Assembly (NCBI GenBank): GCA_025455635.1
Contig: JALOMF010000229.1
Coordinates: forward strand, 1 to 6,792
Length of the DNA: 6,792 nt
Reading direction: 5' to 3'
Source of the DNA: Saprospiraceae bacterium
GTDB lineage: Bacteria > Bacteroidota > Bacteroidia > Chitinophagales > Saprospiraceae
Part shown: positions 1-5,421 of the stretch, piece after piece
Numbering within the stretch: the stretch's first letter is position 1
Layout of the letters: every line of letters begins with the position of its first letter
Notes under the pieces: generated by a model
What the model was told of the DNA's origin: nothing
Seen by the model: the letters and a program-made list of their open reading frames with translations, nothing else
The model's database searches: none
Program-made: the position numbers and the translations under genes

Positions 1-1100
1 TTCAAAAACTGGTTCACGTCCGCAATGAAGTACCCCACCGTTTTGACCTCGCCGTTTTGCCCGGAGAAGACGGTGCTTGTGCCGCTAGCATTGGCATCGG
101 GAAAAGTAGCCACCCAAGTCCCCGTTGAGCCGTTTGCCGTGAAGGTGAAGGTGAAACTGTCGTCTGCCGGATTCGAGGGCGTACCCAAGTCGAAACAAAC
201 AGTTGGAGTGGTGGAAACGGTGATGTTGCAGGAGGAGTTGTACACAAAACTGGCCGGTGCCGATATCGCTTCGTTGTTCTGTTCGTTCGATTCCTGAACT
301 GTGCTTGGCTGGTCAATCTGTGCCGTGACTACGCCGACGTTCCCGTAAAATTCGGTAGCAGGTATAGTAACTTGCTGATTGATGCTTAACGATTGCCCAA
401 CGGAGAGTGCACTAACCGGGACATCAATCAGGTCAACGCCGTTGCCAACCTCTATGTGAAGATTGGTGGCAGTAGAAGCAGCCAATCCAATGTTGCTTAC
501 AATACAAGAAAAATTGAATGGCGAACCAATAACAACGGTTGAAGGTATCTGGGCGTTCGTGACCGTCAAATCTGGTAAAAAAGTGCTGCCTTGCTCCGTC
601 AGGCACCAGTCGTCCACTGTCAGGCTGCCCGCCCCGTCCTTGTAGGCAATCGCGTAAACATAAGCCGCCCCAACAGGTGCTGTTATCATTTCGGTGATTT
701 CGGTGTAATCGGTGCCGATGGTATAATTCCCAGTGCCGAAGGCCGGGACGTTGATGTAGGAAGCATCCAGGAATCGGATACCAACCGATTGGAATGCAAA
801 GGCACCGCCCATTTTTGCCCATGCGCTGAAGGAATAGTTTTTCCCTGGTGTGGTGGGCAGAATAAACCCTATGGAACCGTAGCCCGTGCCGCCCACCGTG
901 GCCGCCTTGGTGCCGGAATGGGCTGTGCTGGTGATGGTCACGTTGCCGCCATCGGTGTTCCAGCCCGTCAGCCCGTTCTCGAAGCCGGGATTGGTGAGGA
1001 GGTTGCCCGTGCAGGTTTGGGCCACCAGGTTGGCAAAGCAAAATACGAGTAAAATAATGCCAGCGAACCTTGAAAGGGAAGAGGGTAGTTGCTTGTTCAT
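1..1100 (-). CDS. Large exported protein, N-terminal part: signal peptide, CBM-like domain, CARDB domain (3' end outside window)
   Basis: The frame from ATG at 1100-1098 is open to the left edge, giving 366 codons without a stop, so the C-terminus lies outside. Residues 1-28 form a signal peptide (basic MNKQ start, hydrophobic GIILLVFCFANL, ending LVAQ). Residues about 33-167 begin NLLTNPGFENGLTGW and close with TVDDWCL, the pattern of CBM4/9-like jelly-roll domains that bind carbohydrate or the cell surface. Residues about 174-280 look like a CARDB-type Ig fold: start LPDLTVTNAQI, central NFSCIVSNIG, end ESNEQNNEA. From Cys283 a third beta-rich module begins, rich in Thr, Ser, Phe and Gly. 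This layout is common in large Bacteroidota surface proteins carried by T9SS, but the sorting domain itself cannot be seen. It probably acts outside the cell in adhesion or polymer binding; no catalytic domain is visible. It is divergent from the aminosugar gene at 1420. Confident for an exported multidomain protein, not for its role. Confidence 0.85.
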   Translation of the reverse strand, partial: MNKQLPSSLSRFAGIILLVFCFANLVAQTCTGNLLTNPGFENGLTGWNTDGGNVTITSTAHSGTKAATVGGTGYGSIGFILPTTPGKNYSFSAWAKMGGAFAFQSVGIRFLDASYINVPAFGTGNYTIGTDYTEITEMITAPVGAAYVYAIAYKDGAGSLTVDDWCLTEQGSTFLPDLTVTNAQIPSTVVIGSPFNFSCIVSNIGLAASTATNLHIEVGNGVDLIDVPVSALSVGQSLSINQQVTIPATEFYGNVGVVTAQIDQPSTVQESNEQNNEAISAPASFVYNSSCNITVSTTPTVCFDLGTPSNPADDSFTFTFTANGSTGTWVATFPDANASGTSTVFSGQNGEVKTVGYFIADVNQFL

Positions 1101-1135
1101 AATCTTGAATTTTAAGGTACTTTAAAAACAATGCT

Positions 1136-1166
1136 CAAAGTTGGCATGATAACAATTGGTATTCAA
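1136..1166 (-). promoter_or_regulatory. Candidate Bacteroidota-type promoter for the CBM/CARDB gene
   Basis: On the minus strand, TTG (1166-1164) is followed after 20 bases by CAACTTTG (1143-1136), one mismatch from the TAnnTTTG -7 box. Transcription would start a few bases downstream, about 30 bases before the ATG at 1100. The -33 element is only a trinucleotide, so chance occurrence is quite possible in AT-rich DNA. Confidence 0.25.
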
Positions 1167-1390
1167 CTTCATTTTTTAGCGTTTCTCAAGCAAAAAACCC
1201 CTGCTTTTTCACAAAAAAACATCAAAACAAAAGGCAATTGCAAGGCATTTCTCGACTTAAAATTCAGCCCACCTTTTCAAGAAATGGTGAAAATGATGGC
1301 GAATTGCCGTCTATCCCTTCCTTTTTCGAACCAGAAATTTGAATAGGCGATAAATAGAGCGGATTCCAAACGCAGGTTTCCAATCATTTG

Positions 1391-1398
1391 TACCTTTC
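1391..1398 (+). promoter_or_regulatory. Candidate -7 box upstream of the aminosugar-phosphate deaminase
   Basis: TACCTTTC at 1391-1398 matches the Bacteroidota -7 consensus TAnnTTTG except at the last base and is followed by a GC step, as is common for such boxes. The ATG lies 22 bases further on, giving a very short leader. No clear TTTG -33 element is seen at the usual distance, and there is no Shine-Dalgarno sequence before the ATG. Confidence 0.4.
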
Positions 1399-1419
1399 GC
1401 CCTCATCAATCACAGCACC

Positions 1420-2169
1420 ATGCAAGTCAAGATATTTTCCGACTACCAAGCCCTATCAGCCGAAGCCGCCGACACCATGCTGGCCATCGTCCGGCAAAAG
1501 CCCGACTGCCTCATCGGCGTCGTTTCCGGCGACTCGCCCCGGCTGGCCTACGACCTTTTTGTGGAAAAAGCCCTCGCCAGCGGCCTTGACTTGGGCGGGG
1601 TCTGCTTCGCTGGCTTCGACGAATGGGTGGGCATTCCGCCCGAAAACGAGGGCAGTTGCCATGCTTTCCTGCACCGCCACCTGTTCACGCCCCTGCGTTT
1701 GCCGCAGGCGAACTACCACGTCTTCGATGCCATGAGCGCCGACCTGCCCGGCGAGTGCCAGCGCATGGACGACTACATCGCCGAGCGGGGCGGCCTCGAC
1801 CTGCTGCTGGTCGGCGTGGGCATGAACGGCCATATCGGCTTCAACGAGCCGGGCGTGGACTTCGGCAACTACGCCCACGTGCAATTGCTGGAGGGCATCA
1901 CCCTGACCGTCGGTCAGAAATACTTCCAAACGGCCACGGAACTCAAATACGGCATCACCCTCGGCCTGCGCCACCTCATGGAGGCGCACCAAGTGCTCAT
2001 GCTCGCCAATGGCCGCAAAAAAGCCGACATCATGCAGCAGGCCCTGGAAGAAGAGGTCAGCCCAGCCGTGCCCGCCAGCATCATCCGCACCCACCCCAAC
2101 AGCGAGGTGCTGCTGGATGCAGAGGCGGCCTCGCTGCTGGCGCACCAGCCGAATAATCATCGTGGATAA
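1420..2169 (+). CDS. NagB/AgaI-family hexosamine-6-phosphate deaminase/isomerase
   Basis: This 249-residue protein belongs to the NagB/6-phosphogluconolactonase fold. Members of the NagB branch convert glucosamine- or galactosamine-6-phosphate to the keto-hexose 6-phosphate plus ammonia in the cytoplasm. Visible catalytic residues are Asp67 in FDEWVG (enolisation base) and Asn136, His138 and Glu143 in GVGMNGHIGFNEPG (ring opening); Asn rather than Asp at 136 is, as I recall, normal in Bacillus-type NagB. The phosphate loop normally reading GGTP is here SGDSP (36-40). After FNEPG the usual SRTR-type stretch of NagB is absent (NYAHVQLLEG instead), so the E. coli-type allosteric site is probably missing. 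From memory, the segments IAERGGLDL, YGITLGL and VPASI resemble E. coli AgaI more than NagB, so the substrate may be galactosamine-6-phosphate. It is a lone plus-strand gene, so no operon partner helps. The start follows the -7 box at 1391 and leaves a full N-terminus. A 6-phosphogluconolactonase is less likely given the NGHIGFNEP motif. Confidence 0.85.
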   Translation: MQVKIFSDYQALSAEAADTMLAIVRQKPDCLIGVVSGDSPRLAYDLFVEKALASGLDLGGVCFAGFDEWVGIPPENEGSCHAFLHRHLFTPLRLPQANYHVFDAMSADLPGECQRMDDYIAERGGLDLLLVGVGMNGHIGFNEPGVDFGNYAHVQLLEGITLTVGQKYFQTATELKYGITLGLRHLMEAHQVLMLANGRKKADIMQQALEEEVSPAVPASIIRTHPNSEVLLDAEAASLLAHQPNNHRG

Positions 2170-2360
2170 GTACTTCGTTGAAATTGGGAAATCGAAGATT
2201 CACGTAAGTAAATTATGACCCAATGCATTGATTTTCAGTACATTGCCTCAATTACGAATTTTAATTAATTTCCAATTTCTACTTAGGTTGCCCGACCTGG
2301 AAATAGGGCATGGACAGGACGGACTTCCCCCGCAACCAACCCCAACCCTGTGCTTTGCGC
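2170..2360. other. Convergent intergenic region, no gene
   Basis: The spacer lies between two converging genes, where terminators would be expected. Its left two thirds are very AT-rich. It contains a perfect 10-base palindrome (CAATGCATTG, 2221-2230) and a long-range imperfect inverted repeat (GAAATTGGGAAAT at 2180-2192, AATTTCCAATTTC at about 2267-2279). Neither is a compact GC stem with a T tract, so I cannot point to a convincing intrinsic terminator. Confidence 0.5.
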
Positions 2361-2753
2361 TTACAATTTCCTTGTTTTCACAAAAGCCATGACCTTGTCC
2401 TTCTCCAACCAGAGCAGGGCTGCTGCGCAAAAAGCAACGACCAAGGCCAACAGGAAAAGCTGCCCGCCGTCGTCCTGCACCTCGATGCCCAGCACGAAGA
2501 GGTGGGAGGCGATGGCCCCTGCCATGGTGCCGAGTGCGAGGGCCGCCCCCAACCAAGTGGTACGGGGCCAGAGCAGCAGGATGCTTGCCACCAGTTCTGC
2601 CACCCCGCTACCGATGCGCCCGAGCGGCTCGATGCCAAGGGTGGTGAAAATATAGACGGATTCGGGCGCTCCCGTGAACTTGAAGTAGAGGGTCTGGAGC
2701 AGGATGGCTGCCGCAACGAGGCGCAAGGCCCATTTGATGGTGTTGGTATTCAT
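2361..2753 (-). CDS. DoxX-like four-helix inner-membrane protein
   Basis: The protein has 130 residues and four hydrophobic segments at roughly 8-25, 47-63, 67-92 and 98-117, which is the size and topology of the DoxX/DoxD-like family. The stretch YFKFTGAPESVYIF followed by GIEPLGRIGSGVAELVASI is characteristic of Bacteroidota DoxX-like proteins. Characterised relatives take part in quinone-linked thiosulfate oxidation or in membrane oxidoreductase complexes; the role of this small stand-alone type is not known. The short C-terminal tail is basic (FVKTRKL). It starts 22 bases after the stop of the YHS gene, so both are probably cotranscribed with the YHS gene first. The ATG at 2753-2751 lacks a Shine-Dalgarno sequence, as usual in this phylum. 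Its composition is GC-rich like most of the window, unlike its AT-rich partner. The family call is firm; a redox role is inference. Confidence 0.85.
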   Translation of the reverse strand: MNTNTIKWALRLVAAAILLQTLYFKFTGAPESVYIFTTLGIEPLGRIGSGVAELVASILLLWPRTTWLGAALALGTMAGAIASHLFVLGIEVQDDGGQLFLLALVVAFCAAALLWLEKDKVMAFVKTRKL

Positions 2754-2775
2754 GTTGATGGATAGATGAATGTTT

Positions 2776-3243
2776 TTACTTAAAAATGTTTTTCCAGTTC
2801 TTATCGGCCTTGGTTTTCAAAGCGTTTTCGTCCTTGTTCCAAGTGGTTAAAGTATTATTGAAAAACGCATTGTAGAACAGGTATAACTTGCCGTTAATTA
2901 CCTTATAAGTTTCAGGGTTTACTTCCACTTTTTCGCCATTGGCGCCCATTGCATACGCACACCAGCCGCCATAAGCGGGCTTGTAGGCATCGGGGTTTTT
3001 CAGGAATTTATCTTTATTGGCGGCATTGGCAAAATAATAATTAACCCCATCGGAAGTGGCTTGGTTGCTGGGTTTTCCCTTTATGGGTTTTCCGCTGAAA
3101 TAACTGACGGCATCATATCCTTCCAGCGCAACGCCTTTTTCAAGGTTGAAATGCTTGGTGTTTAATGCAGCGTTTTGTGCGGGCAAATGGGTGGCAACGA
3201 TTGTTGCGAAAGCAATTAAAAACAATGAAATAAGGTATCGCAT
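2776..3243 (-). CDS. Exported YHS-domain protein
   Basis: The chosen start at 3243 gives 155 residues beginning with a clean signal peptide (MRYLISLFLIAFATIVATHLPAQ would end near residue 23); an in-frame ATG at 3279 would add 12 polar residues before it and is less likely. The YHS-like core runs from GYDAVSYF (42-49) through YYFANAANKDKFLKNP (69-84) to YGGWCAYAMG (91-100), then VNPETYKVINGKLYLFYN. This matches the family often annotated as YHS domain-containing (seleno)protein. The residue that varies between Cys and Sec in that family is, as I recall, in this last motif; here it is Cys95. YHS domains are small modules thought to bind metal, and this one should act in the periplasm or on the surface. 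It is the first gene of a pair with the DoxX-like gene 22 bases downstream. A hand count over 460 bases gives about 42% GC, well below both neighbours, which suggests recent acquisition or a different codon regime. Family call firm, function unknown. Confidence 0.85.
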   Translation of the reverse strand: MRYLISLFLIAFATIVATHLPAQNAALNTKHFNLEKGVALEGYDAVSYFSGKPIKGKPSNQATSDGVNYYFANAANKDKFLKNPDAYKPAYGGWCAYAMGANGEKVEVNPETYKVINGKLYLFYNAFFNNTLTTWNKDENALKTKADKNWKNIFK

Positions 3244-3280
3244 ATTTTGATTTAGTTTAAAAGATGAATGCCCATGCATT

Positions 3281-3323
3281 AGCGCTTATTGGGGGATTGG
3301 GCCCCTTGGCTCAAACAAGCGCT
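3281..3323 (-). terminator. Stem-loop just after the secreted thioredoxin-fold gene
   Basis: The arms AGCGCTT (3281-3287) and AAGCGCT (3317-3323) are a perfect 7-base inverted repeat. Inside it, TTGGGGG (3289-3295) can pair with CCCC (3302-3305) and CAA (3313-3315) with a bulge, lengthening the stem. It starts three bases after the TGA of the upstream gene and lies in the 83-base gap before the YHS gene. No T tract follows on either strand, so it may be a transcript-end or RNA-stability stem rather than a classical intrinsic terminator. Confidence 0.35.
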
Positions 3324-3326
3324 GTA

Positions 3327-4352
3327 TCAATGCCGGATGACGATGGTTTGCGTGCTCGTATGCGCACCACTGCTCAGTTGAATGGCATAAACCCCATTGC
3401 GGAGCGATGCTGTGGAAACTACGGCCTGGGCGCCGCTGTGCTCGCTCCGGTGTGCCAGCCTCCCGTCGGCGGCGTAAATGGCCACCCTGAACCCGCCCAC
3501 GCCATTGGCAGCAATGTTCAGGCGCTCGTTGGCCGGGTTCGGGAATACCGAGCATAGCGGCAGTTGGGCCACCTCCTCGTCGGCAGCGACAGGGCCGCCA
3601 GAGGAGCTGGTATCGGTGCGCCCGCTTTGCAGCACGGCCTTGTCGGTGGTGGCTTGCAGGATGGCAACGGAGAAAATCCGGTCGAAGTCCCAGACCATGT
3701 CGGCAGTGCCCGAGAACTCGAAAACCGCCGAGTCGCCCAGCGTGGGCAGGTCAATCGCCAAGCCACCGGGGGCGGTCAGGGCACGCCGCAGCACGTTGGG
3801 GTGGGTGTCTTCGCCGTTGCCGCCGTTGACGAAGACGGTGTCCTCTGCCAAGCCGACAAACAGCAGGGCCTGCTGGAGCGAATGTGGGGCCACGGCCTTT
3901 ACCACGACCCTCGTTGCGTAGTTGCCGTTCGGCGTTTTCTGCTGCGCAATGCCGATGTCGAACGGGGTGGTCTGGTTCAGCAGCGGCTCGAAGAGGCTGG
4001 GCGAGCTAAAATTGGAACCGGGGTGCAGGCTGCCGTTCAGCATGAGCTTGGGCGTGCTGCCGTAGATGCCGTAGAAATTGGTGCGGGCATCGTTGTCGGC
4101 TTCGTTTTGCTGGTTCAGGATGCAAGTCGGATAAGGCGAACTTGGATGGATGGACAGGTGCATGACCGCCGGATTGGCAGCGAGGTTGTCGTACAGCGCC
4201 GGGTTCCGGGAGGCACAGATGCTGCATTTGGTGTTGGTGAAATGCTCCGCAACCGGGCGGAGGGCCACTTGGGCGCTGGCTGTGGTACCCAAGTGCAGGC
4301 CCAGCAGCAGGGTGAACAGGAGTCGGAGGATGGTCGAAGGAAATTGCATCAT
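3327..4352 (-). CDS. T9SS-secreted Omp28-like thioredoxin-fold protein
   Basis: The chosen start (ATG 4352-4350, with a second ATG directly after it) gives 341 residues opening with a signal peptide ending at TTASAQ (residue 28); the longer open frame would place about 38 basic and polar residues in front of it. Residues 29-107 resemble the thioredoxin-like N-terminal domain of Omp28-related proteins: RPVAEHFTNTKCSIC gives a C43-S-I-C46 motif, and STPKLMLNG carries Pro101 at the position expected for the cis-proline. An extra Cys77 lies between them. A beta-rich middle region (about 110-255) is not recognised. The last 75 residues, from CSVFPNPANERLNI to GVYAIQLSSG and TQTIVIRH, form a type A T9SS sorting domain, so the protein is probably moved across the outer membrane and anchored or released. 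Its role may be thiol-disulfide exchange or simply a structural thioredoxin fold. It sits 121 bases downstream of the anti-sigma gene on the same strand. Localisation is strong, enzymatic activity uncertain. Confidence 0.8.
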   Translation of the reverse strand: MMQFPSTILRLLFTLLLGLHLGTTASAQVALRPVAEHFTNTKCSICASRNPALYDNLAANPAVMHLSIHPSSPYPTCILNQQNEADNDARTNFYGIYGSTPKLMLNGSLHPGSNFSSPSLFEPLLNQTTPFDIGIAQQKTPNGNYATRVVVKAVAPHSLQQALLFVGLAEDTVFVNGGNGEDTHPNVLRRALTAPGGLAIDLPTLGDSAVFEFSGTADMVWDFDRIFSVAILQATTDKAVLQSGRTDTSSSGGPVAADEEVAQLPLCSVFPNPANERLNIAANGVGGFRVAIYAADGRLAHRSEHSGAQAVVSTASLRNGVYAIQLSSGAHTSTQTIVIRH

Positions 4353-4473
4353 GGTTGCGTTTTGAACAGTAGTCGGCTGCTGCGAACGAACCTTACAAGC
4401 CCTCCTGATTTTTTGTGAAAAATATCGCCGCACATGCAGGGCATCCATGAAAAGCCCAGCGAACAATGGGGGT

Positions 4474-4734
4474 TTACTGGAGTTTGCCTTTCAATTTTTC
4501 TTTCAAAGCGTGGGGCGCCTTGAAGGGCGGCGCTTGGTCGAGCTGCTGGAAATAGTGCTTGAAACTTTGGTCCATGATATTGGACTGCTTGACGAAGTTG
4601 GAGCAACAGCGGCAGTAGTAAAGGTGGATTTTCACCTCCAAGTGCTGCCAAAAAGGCAAGGGCTGCTCCTTGGCCTTGAGGGCCAGCAGCGAGACTTCGT
4701 CGCAGTTGTTCAATATTTTGTGGAGGTACTTCAT
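4474..4734 (-). CDS. Small zinc-finger anti-sigma-like protein (ZAS type)
   Basis: This 86-residue protein starts four bases after the stop of the ECF sigma gene (TGA gcaa ATG), so the two are almost certainly cotranscribed and translationally coupled. It contains H37-x3-C41-x2-C44 (within IHLYYCRCCSNF), the hallmark of the ZAS/zf-HC2 anti-sigma domain, plus an upstream Cys11 in NNCDEVSLL that could supply the fourth zinc ligand. A charged C-terminal tail (residues about 70-86, PHALKEKLKGKLQ) follows. There is no membrane segment, so this would be a soluble cytoplasmic regulator that holds the sigma factor inactive until an oxidant or metal change disturbs the zinc site; that is known for some ZAS proteins such as RsrA and is inference here. 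Cys43 next to Cys44 gives an additional reactive thiol. The anti-sigma role rests on motif, size and position; no sequence outside the motif proves it. Confidence 0.8.
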   Translation of the reverse strand: MKYLHKILNNCDEVSLLALKAKEQPLPFWQHLEVKIHLYYCRCCSNFVKQSNIMDQSFKHYFQQLDQAPPFKAPHALKEKLKGKLQ

Positions 4735-4738
4735 TTGC

Positions 4739-5311
4739 TCACATCACGCCCTGCTTTTCGAGGCAAGCCCGCAGCAACAGCTTGGAACGGTGGATGATGA
4801 CCCAAAAATTGGACGCCGTGATTTCGTGTTCCTTACAAATATCATCGCTTTTTTCGTCGTCCATGTACTTTGCAACGAAGACCTGCCGCAGTTTGGGCGG
4901 CATTTTCTGCAAACAAAGCTCCATGAAACGGGCAAACTCTTGGCCATGCAGGTAGTCTTCGGTGCTGTTGGAGAAGTGGTTGGGGCGGATGAGGGCCTTG
5001 AAGCGGCCGTGGTTCGTTTCATCGAAAAAAGCCTCCCGAAAGGCCGGCTCCGTCTCTTGCAGGTAATCGGACAGCGGCTGCCGCTTGTATTTTGAGCGGA
5101 AAAAATCGTTGATTTTATTGTTCAGGATGGCGGTGAGCCAGGTTTTCTCGCTGCTCTCGCCCTTGAAGCCATCCCTCGCCCGGAAGGCCGAAAGCAGGGC
5201 CTCCTGCACGATGTCCTCCGCATCGGCAGTGCCCCCGACCCGCAGCATGGCCAGCGAGTACAGGTAGTCGGCATAGGTTTCCACCCATTTTTCGGGCTGC
5301 AATTGGTGCAT
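4739..5311 (-). CDS. ECF RNA polymerase sigma factor (sigma-70 family)
   Basis: The 190-residue protein has the two-domain layout of ECF sigma factors. Region 2 spans about residues 9-75, with the core-binding segment DAEDIVQEALLSAF (30-43) and the -10 recognition part through EKTWLTAILNNKINDFFR (55-72). A linker of some 55 residues rich in charged and aromatic residues follows. Region 4 spans about 137-183: MPPKLRQVF, then a helix-turn-helix including DDICKEHEITASNFWV and HRSKLLLRACLE. The NFWVIIHRSK and LRACLE ending resembles the subgroup catalogued as TIGR02943, whose members I recall being followed by a small zinc-finger protein, as seen here. There is no region 1 or 3, as expected for ECF factors. 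It directs RNA polymerase to a small regulon that often includes its own promoter; the regulon cannot be read from this window. The ATG at 5311 begins a natural short N-terminus (MHQLQPEKWVETY). Confidence 0.93.
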   Translation of the reverse strand: MHQLQPEKWVETYADYLYSLAMLRVGGTADAEDIVQEALLSAFRARDGFKGESSEKTWLTAILNNKINDFFRSKYKRQPLSDYLQETEPAFREAFFDETNHGRFKALIRPNHFSNSTEDYLHGQEFARFMELCLQKMPPKLRQVFVAKYMDDEKSDDICKEHEITASNFWVIIHRSKLLLRACLEKQGVM

Positions 5312-5376
5312 GGTTTTGCGCTGTTTTTGCCGTTAGGCGCAGCAAGGATAGGGAAGTTGGGGATTTTTTTGGCGGA

Positions 5377-5405
5377 ATTATATGCTTTGGGAGAATGGCA
5401 ACCAA
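5377..5405 (-). promoter_or_regulatory. Candidate promoter of the sigma/anti-sigma pair
   Basis: On the minus strand TTGGTT (5405-5400) and TATAAT (5382-5377) are separated by exactly 17 bases, a near-perfect housekeeping-type -35/-10 pair. It lies in the 110-base gap between the carboxypeptidase stop and the sigma-factor ATG, predicting a leader of about 60 bases. Bacteroidota promoters normally use TTTG and TAnnTTTG instead, so the match may be chance or reflect a different sigma factor. Confidence 0.35.
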
Positions 5406-5421
5406 TACCTAACCCGGCACC

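Larger units (their letters stand above)
1101..1419. other. Divergent intergenic region, AT-rich
   Basis: This 319-base spacer separates two divergent starts (1100 minus, 1420 plus) and is clearly more AT-rich than the genes around it. It should hold both promoters. A small inverted repeat (TTTTCA 1274-1279, TGAAAA 1288-1293, 8-base loop) and a more distant pair (GGCAATT 1233-1239, AATTGCC 1302-1308) are present; neither resembles a known operator. A short open frame at 1131-1346 looks spurious because it has no recognisable domain and follows the AT-rich composition. No RNA gene is seen. Confidence 0.6.

Noticed and set aside
433..1131. 232-codon minus-strand frame overlapping the CBM/CARDB gene
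   Set aside because: Same strand but shifted frame; low-complexity His/Arg/Gly-rich translation, whereas the neighbouring frame gives a signal peptide and known domains and is open to the window edge.
1131..1346. Small 71-codon plus-strand ORF in the divergent spacer
   Set aside because: Lys/Phe-rich translation follows directly from AT-rich intergenic DNA; no domain, and it overlaps the likely promoter of the minus-strand gene.
1825..1827. Apparent loss of the catalytic Asp in the NagB motif (Asn136)
   Set aside because: NGH instead of DGH is, to my knowledge, normal in Bacillus-type NagB and in AgaI, so it is not evidence of an inactive enzyme.
1456..2160. 234-codon minus-strand open frame opposite the deaminase gene
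   Set aside because: Rich in Val, His and Gln from antisense reading of GC-rich codons, with no recognisable fold, while the plus frame has all NagB-family catalytic motifs.
2221..2230. Palindrome CAATGCATTG as an operator or attachment site
   Set aside because: A single 10-base palindrome in AT-rich convergent spacer DNA, far from any promoter and without a second copy or integrase gene.
3564..4418. 284-codon plus-strand open frame opposite the secreted thioredoxin-fold gene
   Set aside because: It is antisense to a gene with a signal peptide, CxxC motif and T9SS domain; its own translation shows no domain and is typical of the mirror frame of a GC-rich gene.
4436..4460. Hairpin GCAGGGC/GCCCAGC after the anti-sigma gene as a terminator
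   Set aside because: The stem has a central mismatch and the nearest T run is over ten bases away, so it does not meet the form of an intrinsic terminator.
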